Shown: positions 11,301-18,264 of the stretch, piece after piece
Position numbering within the stretch: the first letter of the stretch is position 1
How the letters are laid out: each line of letters starts with the position of its first letter
Assembly: GCF_946886105.1 (NCBI RefSeq)
Contig: NZ_CAMPHV010000041.1
Coordinates: 1-51,477 of the forward strand
Direction of reading: 5' to 3'
DNA from: an uncultured Pseudomonas sp.
GTDB lineage: Bacteria; Pseudomonadota; Gammaproteobacteria; Pseudomonadales; Pseudomonadaceae
Length of the DNA stretch: 51,477 nucleotides
Program-made: the position numbers and the translations under genes
Notes under the pieces: generated by a model
Databases searched by the model: none
Seen by the model: the letters and a program-made list of their open reading frames with translations, nothing else
What the model was told of the DNA's origin: nothing

Positions 11301-14300
11301 GCTGGCGCCGCTGATGATGCCGGACAGGATGGCGTTGGTCGAAGCGCTCACGGTGGCGTCGCCGGACAGGGTAATGCCATTGTCGATATTGGTCGCACCG
11401 GTCAAGGCCAGCGTGCTGCCGCTGGCCAGTGTCAGCCCGCCGTTATTCAGGTGGCTATCGCTGGCCACAGACAGGGTGCCGGCGCTGACGCTGATGCCGC
11501 CGGACAGGCTGGTCGAGTTGCCGCCATTGGACAGCGTCAGCGTGCCTGCATCGGTTTTATTCAGATTGAATGCACCATCCAACGCACCGCTAAGGGTGAA
11601 AGTGCTGCCAGTGGCGGCGCTGACGTTGGCATCGGCGGCCAAGCTGATAGCGCCACTCAAGCTGCTGGTGCCGCTGATCAGGTGCAGCGCGCCGTAGTCC
11701 ACGGCGCTGACGGTCTTGCCAGTGCCGCTGATGGTGAAGGCTTCGCCGATGCTCAGTCCGCCCGCCACGCGCACGGTGGCGCCGGAGTTCACGGTGGTAG
11801 CGCCCGCCGTGGTTCCCAAGGCGTTGTTATGGTTGGCGATCAAGGTGCCAGCCGAGACATTGGTGGCGCCGGTGTAGGTGTTGTTGCCATCGAGTTGCAG
11901 CACGGCCGCCGCCGTTTTGGTCAGGCTGCCGCTACCCGATATGACGCCGGACAAGGTGAGGGTGGTGGCGCCACCGCCGCCACCGACATTGAAAGTGCCG
12001 CCGCCAGCGCCCAGCACGATGGCGTTATCGATGGTGAAGGCGCTTACGCTGTTGGTCAGCGTGCCGCCATCGAGCGTCAGCGTGCCGGACGACAGATGAT
12101 CGTCGTTGCTAATGCTCAGCGTGCCCGCTGTCACGCTGATGCCGCCGGACATGCCGCTTTCATTGCTGGTGCTGCTCAACGCCAGCGTGCCGGCACCCGC
12201 CTTGGTCAGCGAACCGGTACCCGCCAACGCACTGGCGATGGTGACCGTGCCGGTGGAGTTGGTGAAATTCAGGGTGGTGCCGCCACCCAGGGTGATGGTG
12301 CTGCCCGAAAAGGTCAGGCCGTTGGCGGAATCGCCGTTGATGGTCAGACTCTCGTTGATCGCCAGCGCACCGGCCAGGGTCATCGAACTATTGAAACTGC
12401 TGCTGAAGATCAGCGTCTGGCTACCGGTGGCATCAGCGGCGGCAATTGCTACAGCTTCACTGAAACTCACACCATTGGTGATATCAATGAAGGCTGTGTC
12501 GGTAGTATTGGTGACATAGATGGTATCGCTGGTGACGGTGACATTCGCGACAGTCGCGGTACCCCCATCACCATCGGTGAGGGTAAAACTCACGGTGGCA
12601 TCGCCTGCTGGTGTGTCATTGCGGTAGGTAATCCGCTGGGCAACTTCATCGACCAATGCACTGGTTGCTATAGTGCCGCTGCTGGTAAAGGTGATGGCCA
12701 ATACCCCATTGGCATTAGTAAACGTAGCAAAAACAGCACCGCCGCCACTGAGTTGCAGGTTGCCACCATTAACCTCAAAAGACGCGCCTGAGGTATTGAA
12801 GCCAAAAGCATCGGAGGTAATTGCAGTGCCTGAGCGTTGTACAGTAAGAGTTGCATCTGCCCAGTCACCGTTACCTGCATTGAGCGTATCCAGCTCTGTG
12901 TCAGCCAGATTCGCATTGCTGCCGGAATCCAGGGATACGGTGTTGCCAACACCAGCCCAGGCCACACTATCGCCGTTGAGATTGGTGGTGGTGGGAGCGG
13001 CGTTTGCAGACCAGTTAGGGTCCGTGGTGCCCCCTGTTGTGACAAAGGTTTCGCTACCAGTATTGGTGCCGCTGCCGGCAGAACCTGCAGCCTGGCCGTT
13101 CTGGCTACCGCCACCGTCACCGCCGTCACCATAATTATTCGAGCTGGTGATGCTGGTGTTGTTGTAGTAAAGGGTGCCTTTATTCCAGACTCCACCAATA
13201 CCTACACCGCCATTTGCGGCCGCTTCGTCTTCACTGCTGCCGCCGCCGCCGCCGCCAGCCCCCAAATTATTGGTGATAGTGGAATCGGACATGTAGACAG
13301 TTGCACTACTACCGATATAGATGCCGCCTACCGCATTACCGCCGCGCCCACCGCCATTACCGTAAGAGGCGCCTGCACCTGCGCCACCGCCACCGATAAA
13401 GCCGGTACCCGCACTACCCGCAGTGCCACCACTACCGCCAGCGGCAAAACCACCTGCGGCACTACCTCCGGCGCCACCACTGGTACTGCCGCCTTTACCC
13501 GCTTGGGCAAGAGTGTTGTAAATGCCTCCGTTCCCGCCAGTGCCGCCGCCGCCGCTCCCACCGGGATAGCCTGGACCGTAGGCACCACCACTACCGCCAC
13601 CTTTGCCGCTAAATCCCCCACCGCCACCGCCACCGTAGCCATAACCACTACCCCCCCCATTTCCACCTCCGCCAGCCGCTTTGTTGCCGGTAATGGACGA
13701 GTTTTTGATGGTCAGTGTACCGCCAGTGATATTAATGCCTCCCCCTAATGCATCCCCACCAGGCAAGTTGTTATAGGCGCCGCCGTTGCCGTAAACCAGA
13801 CCGTTGGTGATCACCAGCCCGTCCAGGGTCACGGTGCCGGCGGTCATGCTGAAGACGCGGCTGTTGTGGTTGGCATCGATGGTGACATCGGCGGTGCCGT
13901 TGTTATCCAGGTCGCCGTCAATTGTCAGGTTTTTGTTGAGCGCCAGCTGCCCGCTGGTCAGGGTAACGGTCATGCCTGCGTTGAACGTGATGGTGTCACC
14001 CGATATCGCCGCACCGATGGCGTTGCGCAGGGAGCCCGCTCCGGTATCTGCGTTAGTCGTGACGGTGATCGTGGCGAGATCATGCAGGTATGATGCTTGC
14101 GAAGTAGAAGCCAGGCTCGTTGTCGATTCGATAGTCCCGGTCGTAATTTCCAGATTCCAATCACCACGGCTACCTGTGCGGTCATCGGATGCAGCTAAAT
14201 CACGCCCGGTTAATTCGGCCAGAGAATTCACAAACGCCAAACCTTGCTCACCCTTGGCGGTATTACACGCAAACAGCAATATATCGCCGCCTTCGTTAAT

Positions 14301-14810
14301 GCTTGCGCCTACTTGTGCGAGTGAATCTGTGTAATTGGCCAGTGTGTCATTGGAGAGATAGCTGGTGCCTAACCATAAATCGCCTGCATTACCGTGGGCG
14401 ATAATCTGGATGGCGTCTTTGGCATCGTGCTGGCTTAAGTAATCGGCAATTTGTTGAACGCCATCCTTGGTTGAGTCCAGATAGACCACATCGGTGCCAG
14501 GGGCCACCCCCTGTAGAAGCTTATCGGCATCGACGACACGAGCATCGACGAAGACGACCGTGTTCTTGTTTTCGGCTGAGGTAGGCGTTGCAGCCGGCAT
14601 CGCCTCCTGGGATGTCGAGTCACCGGTCGGCTGATTCTCCGCAACCGGTGCAGCGTCATGGGTTGTGGCGGCCACCGCGCCATCGAACATCATGCGGGGT
14701 TCGAGCGCACTGATCAGCGGCTGCGGGCGCGACAGCTGATTGGCCGGCGCCGACTCGGGCAACTGAGAGCTCTTACTTACATCTGCCTGCTTGGATTTAC
14801 CCCACCACAT
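5397..14810 (-). CDS. Giant LEPR/DUF4347 repetitive surface protein (putative adhesin)
   Basis: This 3137-aa protein has no Sec signal peptide. Order of parts: an N-terminal LEPRMMFDGA motif at 36-45; a DUF4347 domain at about 83-245 with His139-Gly140 and Ala181-Cys182, the His/Cys pattern of clan CD peptidases; a parallel-beta-helix-like part with a glycine-rich stretch at about 375-500; autotransporter-type beta-strand repeats at about 830-1440; NDAPV-type cadherin/VCBS-like repeats at about 1525-2370; Ig-like repeats (SVSVPANG..., NFSEAVTVDSSGGTPRIA) at about 2370-2955; a proline-rich linker near 2965-3015; and a Gly/Asp-rich tail ending in a short amphipathic helix. No RTX calcium repeats are visible. 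It is most likely a secreted or cell-surface adhesin. It lies between a sulfotransferase gene and a tolC-like gene on the same strand. Confidence 0.87.
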   Translation of the reverse strand: MWWGKSKQADVSKSSQLPESAPANQLSRPQPLISALEPRMMFDGAVAATTHDAAPVAENQPTGDSTSQEAMPAATPTSAENKNTVVFVDARVVDADKLLQGVAPGTDVVYLDSTKDGVQQIADYLSQHDAKDAIQIIAHGNAGDLWLGTSYLSNDTLANYTDSLAQVGASINEGGDILLFACNTAKGEQGLAFVNSLAELTGRDLAASDDRTGSRGDWNLEITTGTIESTTSLASTSQASYLHDLATITVTTNADTGAGSLRNAIGAAISGDTITFNAGMTVTLTSGQLALNKNLTIDGDLDNNGTADVTIDANHNSRVFSMTAGTVTLDGLVITNGLVYGNGGAYNNLPGGDALGGGINITGGTLTIKNSSITGNKAAGGGGNGGGSGYGYGGGGGGGFSGKGGGSGGAYGPGYPGGSGGGGTGGNGGIYNTLAQAGKGGSTSGGAGGSAAGGFAAGGSGGTAGSAGTGFIGGGGAGAGASYGNGGGRGGNAVGGIYIGSSATVYMSDSTITNNLGAGGGGGGSSEDEAAANGGVGIGGVWNKGTLYYNNTSITSSNNYGDGGDGGGSQNGQAAGSAGSGTNTGSETFVTTGGTTDPNWSANAAPTTTNLNGDSVAWAGVGNTVSLDSGSNANLADTELDTLNAGNGDWADATLTVQRSGTAITSDAFGFNTSGASFEVNGGNLQLSGGGAVFATFTNANGVLAITFTSSGTIATSALVDEVAQRITYRNDTPAGDATVSFTLTDGDGGTATVANVTVTSDTIYVTNTTDTAFIDITNGVSFSEAVAIAAADATGSQTLIFSSSFNSSMTLAGALAINESLTINGDSANGLTFSGSTITLGGGTTLNFTNSTGTVTIASALAGTGSLTKAGAGTLALSSTSNESGMSGGISVTAGTLSISNDDHLSSGTLTLDGGTLTNSVSAFTIDNAIVLGAGGGTFNVGGGGGATTLTLSGVISGSGSLTKTAAAVLQLDGNNTYTGATNVSAGTLIANHNNALGTTAGATTVNSGATVRVAGGLSIGEAFTISGTGKTVSAVDYGALHLISGTSSLSGAISLAADANVSAATGSTFTLSGALDGAFNLNKTDAGTLTLSNGGNSTSLSGGISVSAGTLSVASDSHLNNGGLTLASGSTLALTGATNIDNGITLSGDATVSASTNAILSGIISGASNLTKTGASTLTLSASNTYSGTTTVSAGTLSVASDSNLGSGALTLASGTTLEVTGATTIDNAIALAGSATVSNSANASLSGVISGANNLTKAGASTLTLSATNTYSGTTTVSAGTLSVGSDSNLGSGALTLANGSTLAVTGATTIDNAVTLSGGTASVNTTANATLSGNITGAGGLTKTGAAALTLSGTDSYTGATSVNAGSLLVNGALSATSAATVASGATLGGSGSISSNVTVDSGGTLSPGNSAGTLTINGDLTMAAGSTLTVEINGTTAGTQYDQVIVNGAVDVSGATLSATHGYTPGNGDSYTIIVNDAADAVTGTFTGIAEGGSFAAGGNSTQLTASYIGGTGNDVTLTAPINDAPVVGNLNGDSVDHTEGGSATLLDSGSDATVSDSDSADFDGGNVTVAIVTNRVDGEDLLAIRNEGSGIGQIGVSGSNVSYGGVLIGTFAGGSGSNDLVITLNANATPAAVQALVRNLTYANSNVTDPSTSSRTVRVTVNDGDGGTSSNADIAVSVTGVNDAPTLTATGGTPTYTENATAVDLFSGVSIGTIEAGQTITGLTLTVSNLADGASEIFSVDGTDIALTNGTSGTTTGGNAIDYSVSVTGSTATITLSVAGGLSTATAQSVVDGMGYRNASEAPDTTSRVVTLTSITDNGGTSNGGVDSTAVSIAATVAVTSVNDAPVITAPGSISVTEDVATALTGISFADADAASGTVTAMLSVGSGSLAATSGGGVTVAGSGTASLTLSGSIADINAFIAASGVSFTTAANATGDVTLTVEIDDGGNTGTDPGISGTGSSEADSTTVTLSVTAVNDAPVVSVPANIGVSEDIASALTGISFSDVDAGGSSVTATLSVASGALAATSGGGVTVGGTSSALTLTGTVANINVFIAGSNLTFTTAANATADVTLTVAIDDGGNTGSGGAQTDSDTTTLQVSAVNDAPVVTTPVSINIDEDVSTALTGISFADVDAGSGSVDATFSVASGTLSATSGSGVSVSGSGTGSLTLSGSVADINSFIAASGLSFQTALNATSNVVLTVGIADNGNTGSGGNLTDSDTVTLVVTAVNDAPVNTVPSAQAVDQDASLIFSSGNSNLISISDVDAGGGTVRVTLTASNGLITLSGTTGLSFIVGSGANDGSMTFEGSITDINNGLNGLLFSSTPGYNGAASLQITSSDLGLNGSGGTQTDTDTIAITVNSINPEVTAVNVTNPDGGYKVGDVISVTVSFDQAVTVDTTGGVPSLLLETGLTDRAASYVSGSGSDTLTFSYTVQAGDLSADLDYQSTGALALNGATIRSATSDDAILTLPTLGGADSIAGQHDLVIDGVAPSVSSVSVPANGTYVAGQNLDFTVNFSEAVTVDSSGGTPRIAVTLDTGGTVFADYLSGSGSSALVFRLTVSSGQLDSNGISVGGSIALNGGTLRDAVGNDANTTLNSVGATSAVLVDAVVPVVASVSVPASAAYNVGDVLSFTVNASEAILVDSSGGIPRLALDIGGVTRYASYVSGSGSSALVFQYSVQAGDTDTDGIAIGASLDLNGGTTRDAAGNDLNLTLNAVGATSGVVVDTTAPSASGLVRIDTTPTSADSVRFTLTFSEAVFGVDSADFGLVGTGTAAGVVQSVVQIDAQTYEVTVSSITGDGTLRLDLNASGTGISDQAGNNLAAGLNGEAYTLDNTGPAVASVTVPANAVYIAGQVLEFSVTFDDAVTVDTSGGTPRIAIGLDVGGTAFANYVAGSGSNTLTFRYTVQSGQVDMTGIAVNASLQTNGGSLRDNLGNDANLALTGVPSTAGVQIRAPLDGGDPEFRVTPTPPPVIAPPPPLPPISTPPPPALLPPLVPPPLFEVPGLGGGIPPLGNIFLQDQALAPSFLAQVFNSSYGDGSGVGFLGFGGGDGGVFGSSTLSSMFDALVPLDGAVDIFGGDGDGIGEGEEEGLGFFGAPTLGQQLDTLRNNELQQIDQLAKAFGEWADKAPVA
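10740..11640 (-). repeat. Tandem 258-bp repeats inside the giant gene
   Basis: The block beginning GTTGTCGATGGTGGTGGCGCC at 10863 recurs at 11121 and, more diverged, at 11379, exactly 258 bp apart each time. Each unit encodes 86 residues of autotransporter-associated beta-strand repeat (GASTLTLSA-NTYSGTTTVSAG pattern). The first two units are nearly identical at the DNA level, which suggests recent duplication or gene conversion and possible repeat-number variation. Confidence 0.85.
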
Positions 14811-14884
14811 GATTCTGTCCCTCGAAATAATGCTGCCGTGACCACACCCTTTAGCAGGCTGTTGAAAAACTACCTGTTAGCCGG

Positions 14885-15736
14885 TCAAGCGTTCTCGCTA
14901 TTGATGCTCTGGGCTTCCCGGGAGGCCCTGATTACGTTGGCTTCGCTGCTGCGCGGGTCCCGCCAGAAATCGAGCCCCGCGTATTGTTCGAACAGGTCGG
15001 GCGGCAGGATGGTGCGACGCGCCTCGACTTTCACCTTGGGCCGCACCTTGTGCAGCCCTTTCAAGCCGAGCGCCTGGTCGAATTCGGGTGCGTCGTACTC
15101 GATATGCTCGAAGTCATGCTCAAACCAGGGTTCGCCAAGGAAATCGTAGACCAGGCGCAGCACTTTCTCAGGTGTCGCCGCCAGCAGGTCGTACTCCACC
15201 AGCAGCAATGACTTGGCGTGTTCGCCGTAATAAGCATCCTTCAATGCTGCCCAGGCAAAGCCGACCAATCTGTTGCGCTGGGCCAGGGTATCCACCCGGC
15301 TATAGACGGTATTGCGCTCGACATCGTCGCCGAACAGCTTGGTGTTCTCGTAGGGGTTGGCGCGATAGAGCCGTTCGATACTGTCCATCACCCAGGCGAC
15401 ATTACGCACGCAGGCGATCACCTTGGCCTGCGGGAACAGATCCATGAGCGCGGGCAGCTTGGCGCACCATTGCCGGTTGGTGTCGAAGACGATGTCTTTA
15501 TCGATCTGTTCGGCGTAGTAGTTGCTGAACAATCCGGTCAGCAACCGCTTGCGCTGCACCTGAGTGATCACGGGGCCGAACTCGCTACCGGCGCTGAACT
15601 GGTTGAGCATCCCCGAGAACAGCGAACCGACCGGGCTGGTCATGCCCGCATGGAAACGCGGGTTCTGCCGCAGCAAGGCGGCCAACAGCGTAGAACCTGA
15701 GCGGGGCAAACCCGAAATGAAGTGATACGTCGGCAC
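14885..15736 (-). CDS. PAPS-dependent sulfotransferase (first copy)
   Basis: The 283-aa product begins almost at once with the PAPS 5'-phosphosulfate loop SGLPRSGSTLLAALL (about residues 8-22). It continues with VIACVRNVAWVMDS near 105-118, a 3'-phosphate-binding-like segment. Such enzymes move sulfate from PAPS to a hydroxyl or amine on protein, sugar or lipid. The gene precedes the giant surface-protein gene on the same strand (74-base gap) and is divergent from cysC, the gene for PAPS formation. Sulfation of the surface protein or an attached glycan is plausible but not shown. It shares little beyond the PAPS loop with the second sulfotransferase at 18265-19260. Confidence 0.85.
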   Translation of the reverse strand: MPTYHFISGLPRSGSTLLAALLRQNPRFHAGMTSPVGSLFSGMLNQFSAGSEFGPVITQVQRKRLLTGLFSNYYAEQIDKDIVFDTNRQWCAKLPALMDLFPQAKVIACVRNVAWVMDSIERLYRANPYENTKLFGDDVERNTVYSRVDTLAQRNRLVGFAWAALKDAYYGEHAKSLLLVEYDLLAATPEKVLRLVYDFLGEPWFEHDFEHIEYDAPEFDQALGLKGLHKVRPKVKVEARRTILPPDLFEQYAGLDFWRDPRSSEANVIRASREAQSINSENA

Positions 15737-15905
15737 TACCTGCTCTCTTTTTTAATTCCATTAATCGCCTAATCGTAGACGCGCTATTTGATTCTTACCA
15801 GCGCACAGAGATAAGTTCCGTCTCGGGCAAAATAAACCGCCTGCGAGCTCCTATTCCCCCACAGAAAAACCAGCCAACCACTCTCCCAGCACGAGATTTT
15901 TTGCT
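15737..15905. promoter_or_regulatory. Divergent control region, sulfotransferase/cysC
   Basis: A 169-bp, relatively AT-rich gap separates the minus-strand sulfotransferase–adhesin–tolC unit from the plus-strand cysC unit, so it should hold promoters for both directions. I cannot fix a clear -35/-10 pair. The ribosome site for cysC is weak (ACGAG before ATTTTTTGCT-ATG). Confidence 0.5.
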
Positions 15906-16514
15906 ATGCCAATGGATGGACCGCTCACGCCCCCCGACCGTCAACAACGCGAAGCACGCCATGGCCATCGCGGCGTCGCGATCCTGCTGACCGGATTGCC
16001 CGCGGCCGGCAAGTCCACGCTGGCCCACGCCCTGGAAGCGCGGCTTTTCGATCTCGGCGGCGAGTGCCTGGTACTCGATGGCGACCGGCTGCGCGCGGGG
16101 CTCAATCGCGACCTGGGTTTCAGCGAAAACGAGCGCGAAGAAAACCTGCGGCGTGCGGCCGAAATAGCCGCCCTGCTGGTAGACGCCGGCGTCGTGGTTG
16201 CGATGGCGATGATCGCCCCGCTGGCCAGGCATCGGCAGCTATTGGCCGAACGATTGGGCGCGGATTACCGCGAGGTCTGGTGCCGCGCTACGCTGCACAA
16301 CTGCGAGCGCCGCGACCCCAAGGGCCACTACGCCCTGGCCAGGGCCGGCAAACTTGCCAGTTTCACCGGGGTTTCCGCCCCTTACGAGCCACCACAGGAC
16401 CCGGCCCTGATACTCGACTGCGACACCTGCAGCGTGGTGGATAACGTCGAGCGGCTGCTGCAGTGGATGAGCGCCGAAGGGCTGCTCGGCGCGCTGATGC
16501 AGAATTCCCGATAG
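15906..16514 (+). CDS. cysC: Adenylylsulfate (APS) kinase
   Basis: The enzyme phosphorylates APS at the 3' position to make PAPS, the donor used by sulfotransferases. The 202-aa product has the P-loop GLPAAGKST (about 30-38), the DGDRLRAGLN motif with FSENEREENLRR (about 59-82), and the lid/substrate motif RRDPKGHYALARAGKLASFTG (about 138-158 in pieces). It is a stand-alone kinase with no sulfurylase fused or beside it, set between two sulfotransferase genes. This suggests that it is dedicated to supplying PAPS for the sulfation reactions of this locus rather than general cysteine synthesis. ATG 15906 is the first start in frame; ATG 15912 is also possible. Confidence 0.92.
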   Translation: MPMDGPLTPPDRQQREARHGHRGVAILLTGLPAAGKSTLAHALEARLFDLGGECLVLDGDRLRAGLNRDLGFSENEREENLRRAAEIAALLVDAGVVVAMAMIAPLARHRQLLAERLGADYREVWCRATLHNCERRDPKGHYALARAGKLASFTGVSAPYEPPQDPALILDCDTCSVVDNVERLLQWMSAEGLLGALMQNSR

Positions 16515-16785
16515 CGCCACCCAGTCGCCGTTCCTCAGGCATCCTGCATCCGCCCAGGTAGACCTGAGAACGCAGCGGCGAAGCCCGACGCGCGCCCAAC
16601 AGGCCGCCCTGTCGCCCCAGCGGCTTTGCCTGGCAATAGGCAATTTAGATATAGGCGAACATTTACTTCCGGAACTTTTCGACTACAACTTTCCGAGCGG
16701 CGCTTCAGTATGCCCACCAAGAGGTCCGCTGAAGATGCCGCCCCCCTGATGCGGGTCGACCATCCAAGAACCAGGAGTAAGATTC
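16515..16785 (+). promoter_or_regulatory. Gap before the collar gene with a small palindrome
   Basis: There is no gene in these 271 bp. TTGCCT at 16626-16631 and AGGCAA at 16638-16643 form an inverted repeat. TTGCCT is also a possible -35 box, with GATATA at 16648-16653 as a possible -10 (spacing 16), so this may be a regulated promoter for the collar gene. The ribosome site AGGAG lies about 8 bases before the collar ATG. Confidence 0.35.
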
Positions 16786-17334
16786 ATGGAAGTATTTATC
16801 GGCACTATCCAACCCTTCGCCTTCAACTTCGCCCCACGTGGCTGGGCGCTGTGCAACGGTCAGATCATGTCCATCGCCCAGAACAGTGCGATGTTCTCGC
16901 TGCTGGGCACCACCTATGGCGGCAACGGCCAAACCACCTTCGGCCTGCCCAACCTGCAGGGGCGCATGCCCATCGGCATGGGCCAAGGACCGGGGTTGCC
17001 GCTCTATAACATCGGCGAGGCCGCCGGCTCGCCATCGACGGTGCTGACCAGCAACCAGATGCCTACGCACACCCACGCCGTGCAGGTACAAGTGGGAAGC
17101 GCGCCATCCAACCCCACCGTCGCCCCCAGCGCGACCAATCAGTTTCTCGCCGCCTCCAATGCGGGGGGCCAGCTAGCCGCGGCCATCTGGTCGGATGCAT
17201 TGTCCTCGCCGGTCAACATGGGTGGTGCACAGGCCGGTTTAGCCGGCGGCAACCAGCCCATGGATATCATGAACCCCTACCTGGCACTGAATTTCAGCAT
17301 CGCCATTCTGGGCATATTCCCTTCGCGCAACTAA
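16786..17334 (+). CDS. Phage tail-collar-domain protein (MdpB-like)
   Basis: The 182-aa product is of the small stand-alone collar family often labelled microcystin-dependent or tail fiber protein. It has the N-terminal motif IGTIQPFAFNFAPRGWALCNGQ (residues about 5-26 in pieces), the collar core LLGTTYGGNGQTTFGLPNLQGR (about 45-66), a THTHAV stretch near 104, and a hydrophobic C-terminus ending LNFSIAILGIFPSRN. No other tail, capsid or integrase gene is near, so a prophage origin is not supported. It is followed by a DUF6916-like gene, and both sit within the secretion/sulfation locus. It may be a secreted or surface trimer; the function is unknown. Confidence 0.85.
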   Translation: MEVFIGTIQPFAFNFAPRGWALCNGQIMSIAQNSAMFSLLGTTYGGNGQTTFGLPNLQGRMPIGMGQGPGLPLYNIGEAAGSPSTVLTSNQMPTHTHAVQVQVGSAPSNPTVAPSATNQFLAASNAGGQLAAAIWSDALSSPVNMGGAQAGLAGGNQPMDIMNPYLALNFSIAILGIFPSRN

Positions 17335-17418
17335 ACAGGCCAAGCCAACTCGCCTCCACGTTATTCGGGCGGCGCTTCGCACCGCCCACTACTCCCGAAC
17401 GCCTGAAGGAACAAAAAG

Positions 17419-17739
17419 ATGCTGAATCTCATCAGCGCGGAGCATTTTCGCCAACTGCAGGGCCAAGTCTGTGAGTTCGCCACCGATACGGGTGAAAAAC
17501 TGTTGCTCCGGGTGGACTCGGTCAACCTGAAACCCAACGCCCGCATGCCCAGCGCCGCGGCGGACACGCGCATGCCGTTCTCGGTCGGGCTGACCGCCGT
17601 GCAACCGACCGGCTTCATGGACGGCGGCTGCACGATGGAACTACCGCAACTGGGCCAGGTATCGCACTTGATGGTGTTGCGTGAAGCGGCGCTGGATCGC
17701 GACCCCAAGCAGCACTATTTCCAGATCCTGTTCAGCTGA
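17419..17739 (+). CDS. Small DUF6916-like protein
   Basis: A 106-aa product without signal peptide or membrane segment, opening LISAEHFRQLQGQVCEF and ending FQILFS. It resembles the DUF6916 family as I recall it, proteins that occur beside collar-domain proteins. AAGGAAC is well placed before the ATG. It probably shares a transcript with the collar gene 84 bases upstream. Its stop overlaps the stop region of the convergent GNAT gene by 8 bases. No biochemical role can be read from the sequence; a chaperone or adaptor for the collar protein is only a guess. Confidence 0.75.
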   Translation: MLNLISAEHFRQLQGQVCEFATDTGEKLLLRVDSVNLKPNARMPSAAADTRMPFSVGLTAVQPTGFMDGGCTMELPQLGQVSHLMVLREAALDRDPKQHYFQILFS

Positions 17740-18235
17740 ACGCAAGCGTGGGATACCACACCAGACGGTCGGCCACCGGCTGGGTTTCCTCGACACGGAA
17801 GCCCAGCTCCAGATAGAACCGCCTGGCCTCCACGTTATTGCGCCACACCACTACTGCGACCGGGCTGGCGACTTGTTGCGCGGCGCGCTGCACGCCCTGC
17901 AGAACGATCTTGCCGTAACCTCGTCCGCGCACGGCGGGAATCAGTGCGAGATAGATCAGGCGCACCTCGTTATGGCCAAAATCGACCGTCACGGCGCCAA
18001 TCGCCGAGCCGGCTTTCTCGACGATCAAATGCATTGCATTGGGGTATTGGTTGCCCATCCCCGCCTGCTGCACCTGATATTGGTTGGCGACCACGGTATC
18101 GATCAGCTCGGCGTCGCCATCGATCCATTGCAGATCCGCCCGGCTCGATTGATACAGCCCTTGCAGAAAAGGCTCGTCGCTCGGCGCGGCCGGGCGCATG
18201 CCGATGCCGTCCGCCAGGGATGAAAAATTGCTCAT
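17732..18235 (-). CDS. GNAT-family N-acetyltransferase
   Basis: The 167-aa product has the GNAT fold: an N-terminal part, a central strand pair VRLIYLALIPAVRGRGYGK carrying the acetyl-CoA loop RGRGYGK (about residues 104-110), and the late motif VWRNNVEARRFYLELGF (about 129-145). It transfers an acetyl group from acetyl-CoA to an unknown amine. A strong ribosome site (AAGGAG, six bases before the ATG) sets the start. It is the last gene of the minus-strand hydroxylase–sulfotransferase–GNAT run, 29 bases after the sulfotransferase stop. A role in modifying the exported product is possible but unproven. Confidence 0.85.
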   Translation of the reverse strand: MSNFSSLADGIGMRPAAPSDEPFLQGLYQSSRADLQWIDGDAELIDTVVANQYQVQQAGMGNQYPNAMHLIVEKAGSAIGAVTVDFGHNEVRLIYLALIPAVRGRGYGKIVLQGVQRAAQQVASPVAVVVWRNNVEARRFYLELGFRVEETQPVADRLVWYPTLAFS

Positions 18236-18264
18236 GCAACACTCCTTATGATGAACAGCGCCTG

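Noticed and set aside
7347..14334. Long plus-strand open frames opposite the giant gene
   Set aside because: They mirror the repetitive, GC-rich minus-strand gene, have runs of Ala/Val/Pro or Gly/Gln without domains, and lack ribosome sites.
14852..14872. CAGGCTGTTGAAAAACT, like the end of some Pseudomonas insertion sequences
   Set aside because: There is only one such end, with no transposase and no matching inverted copy nearby.
16786..17334. Prophage remnant
   Set aside because: Only a collar-domain protein is present; no integrase, capsid, lysis or other tail genes lie within the window.
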